From positions 1,178,001 through 1,242,000 of the forward strand of contig NZ_CP017917.1 in NCBI RefSeq assembly GCF_002119525.1: a stretch of DNA of 64,000 bases. The letters are read 5' to 3'. Source of the stretch: Vibrio syngnathi. Its GTDB lineage: Bacteria > Pseudomonadota > Gammaproteobacteria > Enterobacterales > Vibrionaceae. The translations under genes were made by a program, and so were the position numbers. Below are positions 36,004-46,761 of this stretch, piece after piece. How positions within the stretch are numbered: the first letter of the stretch is position 1; each line of letters opens with the position of its first letter. Under the pieces are notes generated by a model. The model searched no databases. It was not told the origin of the DNA and was given only the letters and a program-made list of their open reading frames with translations.

Positions 36004-36819
36004 ATGTTACGAGTCGCGCTTGCCTCTCTTTTATCCTTAGCCCTGTCTTCTCACGCTGCTTTTGCACAAGAAACTAATATTTCGGGCTCCACTTCGGTAT
36101 CACGAGTGATGGATGTATTAGCAGAGGAGTACAACAAGACTCACCCTGATAACTACATTGCAGTTCAGGGCATTGGTTCTACAGCAGGTATTACCATGGT
36201 TAATAAAGGTGTCGCTGATATTGGTATGAGCTCACGTTACTTAACCAACCTAGAGCAGGACGAGAAATTAAAGGTATTTCCAATTGCCTTTGACGGTCTA
36301 GCTGTCGTAACCAATCGTTCAAACGGTGTAAGCAACGTTACACGTGAACAGTTATTCGATATTTACAAAGGTAATATTACCAACTGGAAAGCCATAGGCG
36401 GTGCAGATCAACCTATCGCAGTTGTCACTCGTGAAGCGTCTTCTGGTTCACGCTATAGCTTCGAAAGCTTGCTTGGTTTAACGAAAATCATTAATGACCG
36501 TCTGGTTTCTGACATCAACCCAAATAACTTGGTTGTAAACAGCAACAGCATGGTAAAAACGATTGTGAACCATAACCCACACGCGATTGGATTCATCTCT
36601 GTAGGTTCTATCGACCACTCGATTAAGGCAATCACATTTGAAGGTGTAGAACCGACATCTAAGAACATTGCCAACCACAACTATGAACTGGCTCGCCCAT
36701 TCTTATTGCTGCACAAGACAGACTCTGTTTCTGAGGAAAGCAAAGACTTCATCAAATTCGTGAAGTCAAAACAAGGGCAAGATCTTATTGAAGAGTACGG
36801 CTATACGCGTATTAAGTAA
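36004..36819 (+). CDS. Orphan PstS-like phosphate-binding protein
   Basis: The 271-residue protein is a periplasmic phosphate-binding protein. A signal peptide ends near AAFAQ (about residue 22). The mature part has the phosphate-contact segments SGSTSVSRVMDVLAEEY, GSTAGITMVNKGVADIGMSSR and TREASSGSRYSFE, as in PstS2-type proteins, which are shorter than E. coli PstS. No pstCAB genes are adjacent. The ATG at 36004 has a TAGGAG ribosome-binding site, so the in-frame TTG at 35998 is not used. The Pho-box-like site supports phosphate-starvation control. Confidence 0.83.
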   Translation: MLRVALASLLSLALSSHAAFAQETNISGSTSVSRVMDVLAEEYNKTHPDNYIAVQGIGSTAGITMVNKGVADIGMSSRYLTNLEQDEKLKVFPIAFDGLAVVTNRSNGVSNVTREQLFDIYKGNITNWKAIGGADQPIAVVTREASSGSRYSFESLLGLTKIINDRLVSDINPNNLVVNSNSMVKTIVNHNPHAIGFISVGSIDHSIKAITFEGVEPTSKNIANHNYELARPFLLLHKTDSVSEESKDFIKFVKSKQGQDLIEEYGYTRIK

Positions 36820-36880
36820 TTGGCGTACTTTATCGATGTTATTAGCGGTGACGGTGATATCGATTTGAGATGACACAAAC

Positions 36881-36914
36881 AAAAAGAGAGAGCACTTAGC
36901 TCTCTCTTTTTTTG
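36881..36914 (+). terminator. pstS-like gene terminator
   Basis: AAAGAGAGAGC pairs with GCTCTCTCTTT around ACTTA, followed by a T run. Confidence 0.88.
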
Positions 36915-36958
36915 AATCTATAATCTTCGCTAAAAAGCAGCTCCACTTACAAGAAGCT

Positions 36959-37645
36959 CTAGAAGTGAAGTTGGATAACCGAGACAATCACCGCACCAGG
37001 ACGACGGATGCCTTCGATTTCTACTCGAATTTCGCGTTCAATCTCTAGGCCTTTCTTAATTGGCGTTACTTTTGTTAGCGTACTTTTAGCGCGAACGTTA
37101 CTGCCTGATTTTACAGGATATGGGAAACGTACTTGGTTAAGACCAATGTTGACAACCATCTTCGCCGTTGGGAATTGAGATTTATCGGGATCAACACTGT
37201 CTGTAAGTCGAGGAAGCAGAGACAAAGTCAAAAAACCATGTGCAATGGTTGTTTTGAACGGAGAATCTGTTTCAGCCTTAGAAGGCTCAGTATGAATCCA
37301 CTGCATGTCTTCAGTCACGAGACCGAACTGGTTAATGCGCTCTTGGCTTACATTGATCCAGTCCCCAGTATGGATGACTTCACCGATCTGCTGTTGAAGC
37401 TCATCAAACACAAGTTGTGCTTCTGGCTTAAGTACGATCTGTGGTTCAACAGGCATCTCTGGTGCATCTTCATTGACCGCTGGTTTGTGGTGATCACGAA
37501 CCCACGCAAAGAAATGACTATTTTGCGTGCGATTCAGAAAGTCTCCCCAGTAATCTCTAAGAGCTGGAGACATCCATTGCATAAACTCTGAGTGTTGCGA
37601 AGACACGCTGTCGCCTCGGTGTTTAAATAAATCAATGACTTTCAT
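36959..37645 (-). CDS. MaoC family (R)-hydratase
   Basis: The 228-residue protein has an N-terminal extension of about 85 residues and a C-terminal MaoC hot-dog domain. The hydratase motif is visible as DWINVSQERINQFGLVTEDMQWIH and KTTIAHGFLTLSLLPRLTD, with the catalytic Asp and His in the usual order. Such enzymes hydrate trans-2-enoyl-CoA to (R)-3-hydroxyacyl-CoA, linking fatty-acid oxidation to polyhydroxyalkanoate or other pathways. The ATG at 37645 (MKVIDLF) has GAGG upstream; the frame from 37663 is not favoured. It has no obvious pathway partner nearby. Confidence 0.83.
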   Translation of the reverse strand: MKVIDLFKHRGDSVSSQHSEFMQWMSPALRDYWGDFLNRTQNSHFFAWVRDHHKPAVNEDAPEMPVEPQIVLKPEAQLVFDELQQQIGEVIHTGDWINVSQERINQFGLVTEDMQWIHTEPSKAETDSPFKTTIAHGFLTLSLLPRLTDSVDPDKSQFPTAKMVVNIGLNQVRFPYPVKSGSNVRAKSTLTKVTPIKKGLEIEREIRVEIEGIRRPGAVIVSVIQLHF

Positions 37646-37878
37646 AAGAACCTCAATGCACAAAATATTTCAATATAACTTGGTAATTTTGAAACACTTC
37701 ACACTATTGTGCAAATACTTTCGAGCATACAAGTGTTAGCCGAACACTTACATGTCCAATAAAAACAACAACCTAAGAATAAAACACCATTTTATTGGAG
37801 AGCTCCAATTGGAGTATTAGCTCTACCTTATAATAAACATTTCATTATATAAACAGATTCTTTATTCACAAGTGGAAT

Positions 37879-37915
37879 AAAAAAAGGCTTAGCACAATGC
37901 TAAGCCTTCGTTTTT
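37879..37915 (-). terminator. RND operon terminator
   Basis: AAGGCTTAGCA pairs with TGCTAAGCCTT around CAA. The minus-strand tail is a long T run. Confidence 0.88.
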
Positions 37916-37978
37916 ACAAGAAATTAATTACCAAGGAGAAGCCTTGTAAAGGGCTCATCCTACAAGACACTAACTTCC

Positions 37979-40900
37979 CTATTCATCATCCAGTGGAATC
38001 AGCTTGGTATTGCCTCCGTGTGCCTTCTCACGCTTACGTTGCACGAATGCATAGAAGCCAGGGATTAGGAACGTACCCGCTAACAACACACATAGCAGAC
38101 CACCAATCAGAGAAATACCCAGAGAGTTCTGGCTCACGTGACCAGCACCCGCAGCGAAGATAAGCGGGAAGATACCCAATATGAATGACCAAGACGTCAT
38201 GTTCACAGCACGAAAACGGAGCGTACCGCCCTTTACTGCCGCATCTTCGATTGATGCGTCTTTGTCTTCACGCTCCACCTTAGCAAACTCCACAATCAAA
38301 ATTGCGTTCTTCGCGGCCAAGGCTATCAAGAGAACCAAGCCAATTTGTGCATAGAGGTTCAACGGTGTACCAGTTAAGTTCAACGCTAAGAAGGAACCTA
38401 AGGTTGCAACCGGTACCACTAAGATAATCGCGATCGGAATTGTCCAGCTCTCGTACTGAGCCACCATAAACAGGTAGATAAATATCAGCGCCAATGCAAA
38501 AGCAAAGATCGCTTGATTGCCTGCCAAGACTTCTTGGTAAGCCATGCCTGTCCATTCGTACTGATACCCCTGAGGTAATACTTCTGCGGCTACACGCTCC
38601 ATTGCTGCAATCGCATCACCACTTGAGTAACCCGGCGCAGGTTGGCCTTGAATCACGGCACTACGGTACATGTTGTAACGCCATGCTACGTCCGGCTCGA
38701 AGATCTGGTCATAAGTCACCAATGTGCTTAACGGGATCATCTCGCCATTAGACGAACGTACGTGGAATCGTTGTAGGTCATCCATGCTGCTACGGTGGTC
38801 ACTGTCAGCTTGCATGGTGACACGGAAGTTCTTACCAAACATGGTGAAGTCATTCACGTACATTGACCCAAGATTGCCTTGTAGCGTTTGGAATATTTCC
38901 GACAGCGGAATACCTAGCTGTTGCGCTTTCTCACGGTCAATATCGACATAGTAGTGAGGTACATTCGCACGGAAGGTACTGAAGGTATGTGAAATCTCAG
39001 GCTGTTTGTTCGCCTCAGCAATCACGTCATTCATTACCATCGCCAGATCAGTACGGCTACGACCTAATGTATCTTCAAGAACAAATTCGAAACCAGATGC
39101 TGCGCCCATGCCCGGAACGGCTGGTGGTCCCATTGCAAATACAATAGCCTGAGGCAGTTCTGTTGCTGCTCGACCATTAATACGCTGTGAGATAGCTTGC
39201 GCTGAATGTTGACCGTCCAATGCGTTACGCATGTCCCAATCATGGAGCTTGATGAACATCGACGCTCCATTCGAAGCTGAAGCGCCCGTCATGAATGCAT
39301 AGCCGTTAACCAGTGTCACACCATCAACGCCCGGCTCTTGCTCAACCATCTCTAGCAATTGCTCAGTCACATCTTCTGTACGAGACAGTGATGCCGCGTC
39401 AGGAAGCTGCACGTTAACCAGCAAGATGCCTTTATCTTCTTGAGGTACGAAAGCCGTAGACGTGGTTTTTGCGAAGTAAGTTACCGCTGCTAACGCCACA
39501 ACAAAGAAGGTAAATAACAGAACACCCTTTTTCACAAGGAAGCCTGCTATTTGACCATATTTGTTGGTGACAGATTCAAGACCACGGTTAAACGCTTGGT
39601 ACCAACGTGCTGTGTTACCACCGCCCTGCTTAAGAACCAATGAACACAATGCTGGTGACAGCGTTAGAGCGTTAATAGAAGAGATCACAACCGCAATACA
39701 GATGGTCAGAGCGAACTGACGATACATGATGCCGGTAATACCTGGCAGCATCGCTACTGGGATGAATACCGCTAACAGAACCAAGGTTGAGGTAACAATT
39801 GGACCCGTTACTTCTTTCATTGCGATAAGCGTTGCTTTTCGCGGTGAAATAGTAGGGTCTTTGGCCATCGTAGTATCGACGTTCTCGATAACCAAAATCG
39901 CATCATCTACTACGATACCAATCGCCAAAATCAAACCAAACAAGGTTACCGTATTTACGGTAAAGCCGGTCATCTGCATGACCGCAAAAGTACCAATCAA
40001 AGATACCGGAATCGCAACCACAGGAATCAAGGTCGCACGGGCACTGCCCAAGAATAAGTACGTTACCGCGATAACCAATAAAATAGCTTCGATTAGCGTT
40101 TTTACTACCCCTTTGATCGATTCAGCAACAAAGAGTGTGGTGTCATAACTCGCTTCATAAGCAACGCCTTCAGGGAAGTTTGTGCTTAGGTTTTCGAGCA
40201 TCGCCATGACCGCTTTGCCACTTTCCAACGCGTTTGCATCAGATTGAAGGGACAGCGTTACGATTGAAGCGTCTTGACCGCGGTATTTACCGTTACCATC
40301 GTAGAACTTTTTACCTAGCTCAACACGTGCAACGTCTTTTAAGTAAACCGTTGAACCATCTTGATTTGCACGAAGCACTACATTCTCAAACTCATCAGCC
40401 GTTTCTAATCGGCCTTTTGTTACCAAGTTGAACTGCACTTCTTGCGCGTCATTATAAGGCGCTGCGCCAATACGGCCAGCAGCGACTTGCACGTTCTGTT
40501 CCGCCAATGCGCGATTCACGTCAGGGGTAGTTATATTGAGGTTAGCCATTTTTTCAGGATCTAACCAAACACGCATCGCGTATTCACCACCACCCAACAC
40601 GTTAACTTCACTAATGCCCTTTACACGAGCCAATTGGTCTTTAATGTTCAAGTTCACGTAGTTGATCAGGAATTGGTCGTTGTACTCTCCGTTCGGCGAG
40701 TAGAAGTTCAATACCATCAATAGGTCAGGTGAACGCTTCTTGACCGTTACACCCACCATTCTTACTTCTTGTGGAAGTTTCGATTCGATCTGGGCAACGC
40801 GGTTCTGAACGTTGACCTGAGCCATATCAGCATCAGTACCGACATCAAAGGTCACGTTAAGGTTGTATGAACCATCATTAGCACTTTTAGAAGACATGTA

Positions 40901-41131
40901 GATCATATCTTCTACGCCATTCACCGATGTCTCTATGGGGTCGGCTATCGCCTGTTCCACCACTTCAGCACTGGCACCCGTGTAGAATGCCGACACACTG
41001 ACCGATGGTGGGCTAATTTTTGGATATTCGGCCACTGGTAAGATAGCGAGAGAGATCGCACCCGCCAGCGTTAATATTATGGATATGACAAGGGCAAACT
41101 TAGGCCTTTGAATAAAGAAACGACTTAACAT
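37979..41131 (-). CDS. RND multidrug efflux permease (AcrB/HAE1 type)
   Basis: The 1050-residue inner-membrane pump subunit exports drugs or bile-like compounds using the ion gradient. It opens [28 protein letters not shown] and has the AcrB hallmarks: two large periplasmic loops, [26 protein letters not shown] near the middle, and the transmembrane acids in helix 4 ([15 protein letters not shown]). Length is full. The adaptor gene is 11 bp upstream. Vibrios carry several such pumps (vex/vme) and I cannot say which one this is. No TolC-type outer-membrane gene or regulator is adjacent. Confidence 0.92.
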   Translation of the reverse strand: MLSRFFIQRPKFALVISIILTLAGAISLAILPVAEYPKISPPSVSVSAFYTGASAEVVEQAIADPIETSVNGVEDMIYMSSKSANDGSYNLNVTFDVGTDADMAQVNVQNRVAQIESKLPQEVRMVGVTVKKRSPDLLMVLNFYSPNGEYNDQFLINYVNLNIKDQLARVKGISEVNVLGGGEYAMRVWLDPEKMANLNITTPDVNRALAEQNVQVAAGRIGAAPYNDAQEVQFNLVTKGRLETADEFENVVLRANQDGSTVYLKDVARVELGKKFYDGNGKYRGQDASIVTLSLQSDANALESGKAVMAMLENLSTNFPEGVAYEASYDTTLFVAESIKGVVKTLIEAILLVIAVTYLFLGSARATLIPVVAIPVSLIGTFAVMQMTGFTVNTVTLFGLILAIGIVVDDAILVIENVDTTMAKDPTISPRKATLIAMKEVTGPIVTSTLVLLAVFIPVAMLPGITGIMYRQFALTICIAVVISSINALTLSPALCSLVLKQGGGNTARWYQAFNRGLESVTNKYGQIAGFLVKKGVLLFTFFVVALAAVTYFAKTTSTAFVPQEDKGILLVNVQLPDAASLSRTEDVTEQLLEMVEQEPGVDGVTLVNGYAFMTGASASNGASMFIKLHDWDMRNALDGQHSAQAISQRINGRAATELPQAIVFAMGPPAVPGMGAASGFEFVLEDTLGRSRTDLAMVMNDVIAEANKQPEISHTFSTFRANVPHYYVDIDREKAQQLGIPLSEIFQTLQGNLGSMYVNDFTMFGKNFRVTMQADSDHRSSMDDLQRFHVRSSNGEMIPLSTLVTYDQIFEPDVAWRYNMYRSAVIQGQPAPGYSSGDAIAAMERVAAEVLPQGYQYEWTGMAYQEVLAGNQAIFAFALALIFIYLFMVAQYESWTIPIAIILVVPVATLGSFLALNLTGTPLNLYAQIGLVLLIALAAKNAILIVEFAKVEREDKDASIEDAAVKGGTLRFRAVNMTSWSFILGIFPLIFAAGAGHVSQNSLGISLIGGLLCVLLAGTFLIPGFYAFVQRKREKAHGGNTKLIPLDDE

Positions 41132-41142
41132 AAATAGCCCCC

Positions 41143-42279
41143 TTACTCAGCTTGTTCAGCAGAAGCTTGAATACGAACAGACATACCATTACGTACACGC
41201 TGTAGGCCTTGAGTGATCACCGCGTCGTCCTTCTCTAATCCAGATTGAACAATCACACCACCTTCAACCTGACGCCCCATCACGATGTTTCTGCGTTCAG
41301 CAACGGGGGCGGCTTCACCTTCAACCAATACCATCACAAAGTCACCTTCTAGGTCGGTTTGAACTGCACGGCGCGGAATAGTCACAACATCAATAGATTG
41401 CTTTTCACGTAGATCCACGCGAACGTGTTGACCCGGAAGCAGTTGTTGATTTGGGTTGTCGGCAATCGCACGCATTGCGATCGTACCTGTATTAAGGTTG
41501 ATGCGGTTACCCAAGAAATCGAGCTGGCCAAGATGTTCGAACGCTTCGCCATTTTCAAGCATGATCTGAACTTCAACACCTGCAGAGTCGCTGCTGCCGT
41601 CACCTTCAATACGATCCATACCTAATTCAATCCGCTCGCGCTCGCTGATACTAAACGAAGCATGGATTGGGTCTAGGCTAACCAACGTAGTTAATACACC
41701 TGAAGACGGTGAAACCAGATCACCCGTACTCACTTTGGTGTCGCTGATTCTTCCAGAAAAAGGGGCAATAATTTTGGTATGAGAAAGCTGAACGTTGGCT
41801 GCATTTAGCTGAGCTTGGCTTGCTTCAAGCTGTGCTTGAGAACCGAGTAAGTTTGCCGTCAATGCATCAAATTCCGATTGAGAAATGCTGCCCTTAGGGA
41901 GAAGATTCTTACCACGATTAAAATCAAGTTCGGCTTTTTTAAGGTTGGCATTCGCTTGAGCAACCGACGCTTTTGCGCTTGCTACTTCAGCTTCAAATGA
42001 GGATGGCTCAATTGAGTAAAGCAATTGACCCTTTTCGACCATTTGACCTTCATTGAAATGACGGCTTTGCAGATAGCCCGAAACTTGCGCTGTGATAGCC
42101 GTGTCTTCAACGGCTTCAATACGACCGATGTACGACTTACTTTGCTGGTGAGAAACAACGCTAACATCCTGTACAGCTACGAGAGGTAGAGGCGCTTGCT
42201 TGGCATTTTGAGCATCTTGCCCACATCCAGCAAGAATAAGAGAGCTTGCAAGAGCCGTAAGGATCAACTTTTTACGCAT
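41143..42279 (-). CDS. RND periplasmic adaptor lipoprotein
   Basis: The 378-residue membrane-fusion protein couples the RND pump to TolC. It starts [21 protein letters not shown] with a lipobox (LAGC), so it is a lipoprotein. It has the barrel-sandwich lipoyl halves, a coiled-coil hairpin rich in Ala/Gln/Lys (about 80-150), and the beta-barrel [22 protein letters not shown]. The ATG at 42279 is chosen because it begins the signal sequence; a longer frame from 42342 is not family-like. Confidence 0.9.
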   Translation of the reverse strand: MRKKLILTALASSLILAGCGQDAQNAKQAPLPLVAVQDVSVVSHQQSKSYIGRIEAVEDTAITAQVSGYLQSRHFNEGQMVEKGQLLYSIEPSSFEAEVASAKASVAQANANLKKAELDFNRGKNLLPKGSISQSEFDALTANLLGSQAQLEASQAQLNAANVQLSHTKIIAPFSGRISDTKVSTGDLVSPSSGVLTTLVSLDPIHASFSISERERIELGMDRIEGDGSSDSAGVEVQIMLENGEAFEHLGQLDFLGNRINLNTGTIAMRAIADNPNQQLLPGQHVRVDLREKQSIDVVTIPRRAVQTDLEGDFVMVLVEGEAAPVAERRNIVMGRQVEGGVIVQSGLEKDDAVITQGLQRVRNGMSVRIQASAEQAE

Positions 42280-42538
42280 GGTTATACCGTCACTTGTTAG
42301 TATTTGAACAGTATAAAATTTACGTAACACATCCGTCACCATTGTCCGAGGAATATCAATTATAACGAACCAAAGTGTATCAATATGTTAATTGAAACCA
42401 AGTGCTTATAAAGTAATTACAAACGCGTTACAATTCTTAAGTAAATCAACCTCTCAGCTTTTGTTCTCTATGGATATTGTCTAACATCATGTATTGTCAG
42501 ACAGATAAGCATTCACATTTAATTGTTAAGGAATTCTC

Positions 42539-42982
42539 ATGATTTCAAAATGGGCTAAGCGTTTCTATCAAATGGCGGAATTGGTCGGTTCTTGGAGTAA
42601 AGATCCTTCAACTCAAGTCGGCGCCGTCATCACTAAGCACAACCGTATTGTTTCCGTTGGTTTTAATGGCTACCCACATGGTGTGTCTGATAGTGCGGAT
42701 ACTGATGACAGAGAAATGAAGTACCTCAAGACACTTCACGCTGAAGAAAATGCAATCTTGTTTGCTAAACGTGATTTAGACAGTTGTGAAGTTTGGGTAA
42801 CTCACTTCCCTTGCCCGAACTGTGCGGCAAAGATCATCCAAACGGGGATTTCAGCAGTACATTGCCCAGAGCAAAGTGAAGACTTCCTTTCTCGCTGGGG
42901 AGACAAGATCAAAATAAGCCAAGATATGTTTGAGCAAGCAGGTGTGGAAATCGATTGGTTACCACTCGCTGACCTAGACTAA
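42539..42982 (+). CDS. dCMP/CMP deaminase family protein
   Basis: The 147-residue zinc deaminase has HAEENA (zinc His and catalytic Glu) and PCPNC (two zinc cysteines), with an N-terminal segment DPSTQVGAVITKHNRIVSVGFNGYP typical of the deoxycytidylate-deaminase group, including phage and ComEB enzymes. It would make dUMP from dCMP for thymidylate synthesis. It lacks the extra N-terminal kinase-like domain of DcdV/AvcD defence proteins. AAGGAA precedes the ATG. It is monocistronic with its own terminator. Confidence 0.87.
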   Translation: MISKWAKRFYQMAELVGSWSKDPSTQVGAVITKHNRIVSVGFNGYPHGVSDSADTDDREMKYLKTLHAEENAILFAKRDLDSCEVWVTHFPCPNCAAKIIQTGISAVHCPEQSEDFLSRWGDKIKISQDMFEQAGVEIDWLPLADLD

Positions 42983-43004
42983 TATCCAAGCTAAATTTCA
43001 AATA

Positions 43005-43050
43005 TAAAAAAGCCGAGAGTCGATGTTATCGTTCTCGGCTTTCTTTTTTT
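43005..43050 (+). terminator. Terminator of the deaminase gene
   Basis: AAAGCCGAGA pairs with TCTCGGCTTT around a 14-nt loop, followed by a C and a long T run. Confidence 0.85.
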
Positions 43051-43129
43051 TCTTTTCAGAGCCTTACGTTTCGAACATGAAATGTGTAAACAACATAAAG
43101 CTTTAGTTAGGATTAAGCGTTAATTGGGG

Positions 43130-43972
43130 TTAAACGCTAGTTGGAAAGGCTTCTGCGTACGCTTCCATAAAATCTTTGCGAATATCTTGCTCTAAATGAA
43201 TCGCTTTTTCTGTCGGGCAGAAGATCATAAAGTGAACTTCTTGCTCACCCGTTGAGCTACTCGTGATATGAATATGCGGTTCAGAGCCAGGAAGGTCAAC
43301 GCCAGCGTGCTTTTCGATCACACCGTTGTAACGGCGAGCAACATCGATAAACTCTTCACTGTGCTCTTCAATTTTCACGATAAGACCCGGCACCATAGGA
43401 TATAGGTTTACGAAGTCTTTTACCGTCACAAAAAAGTTATGATAAACGTAGCGTTTCATGAAATTAAGGTTCTTTACCGGGTAAGTGAAGAACATGCTAT
43501 TGGGCAGCGTAGCGGTCTTGCCTGTGAAATGGTATTGCCCGTGATACAAATCGATTTCTTGAATCACAGTCGCCATCAAATTGTGCTCAATCACCTCGCC
43601 GCTGATTTTGCCCACTTCAATCCAGTCACCAATTCTAAATGAGCGAGAACTCGCACGTTGAATAGAACCTGTGAAACACAAAATGATCTCTTTAGATGCG
43701 ACGACTATAGCAACAGCAATGGCAGTTACAGACAGTGCAAACTCGCTGATTTCGGATTTCCACAGCACAAATAACGTCACAACAATAATCGCGAATGTGC
43801 CATTTTTGGTACGTGACATCCAGTTACGTTGATCTTCACTGAGAAAAGCGACGTCACCACGAATTCGAGACAAAGTAATTCGTCGGATTATTAAAATAGT
43901 GCAGATGATCAGTACACTAAAAATAAACTTATTAGCGAGTAAGAAATCTATTACTTGCCACACTTTTTCCAT
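43130..43972 (-). CDS. MscS family mechanosensitive channel
   Basis: The 280-residue inner-membrane protein has three hydrophobic helices (about 12-30, 58-73 and 74-100) and the MscS beta domain with FRIGDWIEVGKISGEVIEHNLMATVIQE and the TLPNSMFFTYPVKNL signature. It would relieve turgor on hypo-osmotic shock. The pore helix (AVAIVVASKEIILCFTGSIQ) is recognisable but diverged from E. coli MscS, so it belongs to a subfamily. The C-terminal part is of normal size. Confidence 0.85.
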   Translation of the reverse strand: MEKVWQVIDFLLANKFIFSVLIICTILIIRRITLSRIRGDVAFLSEDQRNWMSRTKNGTFAIIVVTLFVLWKSEISEFALSVTAIAVAIVVASKEIILCFTGSIQRASSRSFRIGDWIEVGKISGEVIEHNLMATVIQEIDLYHGQYHFTGKTATLPNSMFFTYPVKNLNFMKRYVYHNFFVTVKDFVNLYPMVPGLIVKIEEHSEEFIDVARRYNGVIEKHAGVDLPGSEPHIHITSSSTGEQEVHFMIFCPTEKAIHLEQDIRKDFMEAYAEAFPTSV

Positions 43973-44065
43973 TACTTATTCCTTTAGCATTAAAACATTG
44001 AGCTCTATAACAATGAGCTTTACAGCGACTAACTCAACCATATTTAGGTCGATACAACACATTAT

Positions 44066-44096
44066 AAAAAAGCGCTCAAAAATAGAGCGCTCCTTT
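44066..44096 (-). terminator. DM13 gene terminator
   Basis: AGCGCTC and GAGCGCT pair around a 7-nt loop; the minus-strand tail has six T. Confidence 0.8.
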
Positions 44097-44125
44097 TCAT
44101 GCCTAAATCAGCTTAGGTAAGGCTA

Positions 44126-44593
44126 TCATTTTATCTTGGCAGAAGTAATAAATTGACCAAAAGTTTCACACCAAATCACAACCGTATTAAATCGATTAAG
44201 ATCAATACCTTCAGGCAGCTCAACCATAAATCGGTCGAATGTTTTCACATCTCCGACTCTTAGTAACTCGCTCTTGCTGTCATTAAATGCCTGTTCGGTT
44301 TCAATAAACTTAGGTGATAGGTAAACTTTATAATCCGGTCCCGGTGCCAGTTCACCTTCAAAAGCTATCGCACTTTCAGAAACAGAAACGATGCCTTCTC
44401 CCCAATGCAAAAAGTCACTGTCTTGTCGGTCTTTAGTGAACTCGCCTGTGTAGATAGCCTGCTGACTGATCGCTTCAACAGAACTTGAGGAAGGAGAATC
44501 AGGCTCAATCAAGATAGGTAGTGCATAGACACCAAGCCCAAAACCAAAAGCACCCACGGCTAAGTGGGTGCAAAGTAAAACTAACTTTTTCAT
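44126..44593 (-). CDS. DM13 domain protein
   Basis: The 155-residue protein has an N-terminal hydrophobic segment (6-26, TM anchor or signal peptide) and then a DM13 domain. The domain is recognised from YTGEFTKDRQDSDFLHWGEGIV, DYKVYLSP and the C-terminal FNTVVIWCETFGQFITSAKI with its single cysteine. DM13 domains have been proposed as electron-transfer or substrate-binding modules at the cell surface; no reaction is established. It lies upstream of the MscS gene on the same strand but is separated from it by a terminator. Confidence 0.8.
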   Translation of the reverse strand: MKKLVLLCTHLAVGAFGFGLGVYALPILIEPDSPSSSSVEAISQQAIYTGEFTKDRQDSDFLHWGEGIVSVSESAIAFEGELAPGPDYKVYLSPKFIETEQAFNDSKSELLRVGDVKTFDRFMVELPEGIDLNRFNTVVIWCETFGQFITSAKIK

Positions 44594-44669
44594 CGCGTAC
44601 TCCCTTATGCTTAAAGAGAGTATTAATGAATACTCTCAAAAATACAAAGAGATATCGCGTTGGAAGTCG

Positions 44670-45902
44670 CTATTTTTGGTAGTGAGTTGCTGTACGTTGA
44701 GACAGCTCAACAATCACTTCTACCGCTTGCTCCATACCTTGAATGGTAATGAACTCATGAATACCGTGGAAGTTGTAGCCACCAGTAAAGATATTCGGAC
44801 ATGGTAGCCCCATGAAAGATAAGCGAGCGCCGTCTGTACCACCTCGGATCGGTTTGATCATTGGCTCAACATCGCACTCAATCATCGCTTGCTTGGCCAA
44901 CTCGATAATGTGCTGATGCGGTTCAACCATCTCTTTCATATTGAAGTAGCTATCGGTTAGCACCAACTCAACACGGCCTTTCTCTAGGCGCTCATTCAGT
45001 TCGTCCACTTTCTGTTGCATGAATGTCTTACGCGCTTCTGCACCCTCACGTTCAAAATCACGGATGATGTAACCCAATTCAGACCGCGCAACACCCATTT
45101 CAGCCGATTTCAGGTGGTAGAAACCTTCATAACCTTCTGTGCACTCTGGTGTCTCTTGCGCTGGCATCATCAATTGGAATTGCGCCGCGATGTTCATCGA
45201 GTTCACCATCTTACCCTTTGCGGTACCCGGGTGAACATTTACGCCATGGCAGATCACATCAGCGCTCGTGGCATTAAAGTTCTCAAATTCCAACTCCCCT
45301 ACTGGCCCACCATCGATGGTGTACGCCCACTCGGCGCCAAATTTTTCAACGTCAAACAGGTTCGCACCGCGGCCAATCTCTTCATCCGGTGTGAAACCAA
45401 TGCAGATGTCGCCGTGTTTGATGTCTGGATTCGCTTTCAGGTAAGCAATCGCACTGATGATTTCAGCGATGCCCGCTTTGTTATCGGCACCAAGCAGAGT
45501 TGTGCCGTCAGTCGTAATAAGGTCATGGCCATGTAAAGAATCAAGGTCTGGGTATTGGCTTGGGTTCAAACTCTCGCCACTTGTACCCAATTCAATCGTT
45601 CCACCTCGGTAATCTTTAATCACCTGAGGTTTCACGTTCGCGCCTGATGCGTCAGGAGCGGTATCCATATGCGCCACAAAGCCAATAGCAGGCACTGGAT
45701 AATCAACATTCGACGGCAGTTTCGCCATCAAATAGCCATTTTCATCTAAAGAAACATCAACTAAGTCTAATGCGATCAATTCTAACTTTAAGGCTTCAGC
45801 AAACGTAATTTGACCCGGTGAACTTGGGCAATGCTGATTAGAAGGATCGGATTTGGTATCAAAAGTAACGTAATTCAGAAAACGTTCTACAAGCTTTTCC
45901 AT
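44670..45902 (-). CDS. pepT: Peptidase T
   Basis: The 410-residue cytosolic M20 metallopeptidase removes the N-terminal residue from tripeptides. Zinc ligands and catalytic residues are seen in VAHMDTAP (His, Asp), [10 protein letters not shown] (bridging Asp), [10 protein letters not shown] (catalytic and binding Glu), ECDVEP and [13 protein letters not shown]. Length and motif order match E. coli PepT. It is a single-gene unit. Confidence 0.95.
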   Translation of the reverse strand: MEKLVERFLNYVTFDTKSDPSNQHCPSSPGQITFAEALKLELIALDLVDVSLDENGYLMAKLPSNVDYPVPAIGFVAHMDTAPDASGANVKPQVIKDYRGGTIELGTSGESLNPSQYPDLDSLHGHDLITTDGTTLLGADNKAGIAEIISAIAYLKANPDIKHGDICIGFTPDEEIGRGANLFDVEKFGAEWAYTIDGGPVGELEFENFNATSADVICHGVNVHPGTAKGKMVNSMNIAAQFQLMMPAQETPECTEGYEGFYHLKSAEMGVARSELGYIIRDFEREGAEARKTFMQQKVDELNERLEKGRVELVLTDSYFNMKEMVEPHQHIIELAKQAMIECDVEPMIKPIRGGTDGARLSFMGLPCPNIFTGGYNFHGIHEFITIQGMEQAVEVIVELSQRTATHYQK

Positions 45903-46079
45903 AATTCATCTCACCATGGATTAAGTAATTGATTTACTGACTTTGTTCTTCATGTAGATAAGCGAGGCATTGCTAAGTTAATACGTACGCAGAGTCAGTC
46001 GCGAGGCTTTTCATCTTACGCCCCTGACCATGTATGTAATTGCTCTACATCATTATTGTGCGAAATTAGACGAGCTTCC
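45903..46079. other. Intergenic region upstream of pepT
   Basis: No gene is seen. Together with the unit that follows it makes a gap of about 860 bp between pepT and the aldo/keto reductase. Confidence 0.4.
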
Positions 46080-46085
46080 TATACT
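46056..46085 (+). promoter_or_regulatory. Candidate promoter for the 48-aa gene
   Basis: TTGTGC (46056-46061) and TATACT (46080-46085) are 18 bp apart. The -35 is weak, the -10 good. Confidence 0.4.
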
Positions 46086-46136
46086 TGAAAACAGAGGGTT
46101 TCGTCAGTTCAATATTGCATACGGATGATAAGCGAT

Positions 46137-46190
46137 CGCTTTGTACGCACTCTACGCCCTTCGCTCTCAGCCTAAAAAAAGTACAAAGCG
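46137..46190 (+). promoter_or_regulatory. Leader hairpin with 10-bp perfect arms
   Basis: CGCTTTGTAC (46137-46146) and GTACAAAGCG (46181-46190) are exact complements across 34 nt. The left arm overlaps a second palindrome, AGCGATCGCT (46131-46140), so two folds compete. Confidence 0.6.
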
Positions 46191-46251
46191 GATGAGGATC
46201 ACAATTTATCCTTGATGCAGAATCTGTCATACGTTACATGGAGACACAGTT

Positions 46252-46398
46252 ATGACGATTAATAAGTATTACATTTTCTCTCCTCAAGCCTCTGAGGAAA
46301 CACTTCAACCAGTATTAACTGAGAAAGAAGTTCAAAGGCAGGAAGCTCTAAGACAGGCGCAATCTCAAGGTGGTTTTGATACCAACGCGACCTCGTAA
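46252..46398 (+). CDS. Unannotated small protein, 48 residues
   Basis: A 48-codon frame starts MTINKYYIFSPQASEETLQP and ends at TAA. GGAGA lies 7 bases upstream of the ATG, a strong Rho-independent terminator follows about 40 bp after the stop, and a promoter plus structured leader precede it. The product is hydrophilic and Gln/Glu-rich in the second half (EKEVQRQEALRQAQSQ), with no membrane segment, so it may be a short helical binding protein. I recognise no family. Confidence 0.55.
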   Translation: MTINKYYIFSPQASEETLQPVLTEKEVQRQEALRQAQSQGGFDTNATS

Positions 46399-46434
46399 CT
46401 CAATGAATACCTAGCAATATTATGAACCCCTATT

Positions 46435-46470
46435 AAAGGCTCTACTTCTCTCTGATGTAGAGCTTTTTTC
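46435..46470 (+). terminator. Terminator of the 48-aa gene
   Basis: GCTCTAC (46439-46445) pairs with GTAGAGC (46457-46463), followed by six T. Confidence 0.82.
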
Positions 46471-46761
46471 CTTAAGCTCTTTTCTTCTCTATTTCTGTGG
46501 CGTCCTATTCAAGCGTCGAACCCATTCAAGCGTCGAACCTAGTCACGCTTTGTGCCCCTCAGGCAGCCTCTCTATAATGTTTCGAATATACCGTTAGCTA
46601 ATTCGCTACGCAGAGAAATCACCCACTAAACTTTCCCCAGCCATACCTTGTCGTGTCATTTTGTGCTAATAATTCATATTCGTTTTCATTCCTCACTCGC
46701 CCTCTTTTCAAATACTTTTATGCGAGTACCAGAGAACTTAACCACAGGAATCCCGAATTCA

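Noticed and set aside
42539..42982. DcdV/AvcD-type antiphage deaminase
   Set aside because: At 147 residues it lacks the additional N-terminal domain of those defence proteins and no companion RNA is evident, so a metabolic dCMP deaminase fits better.
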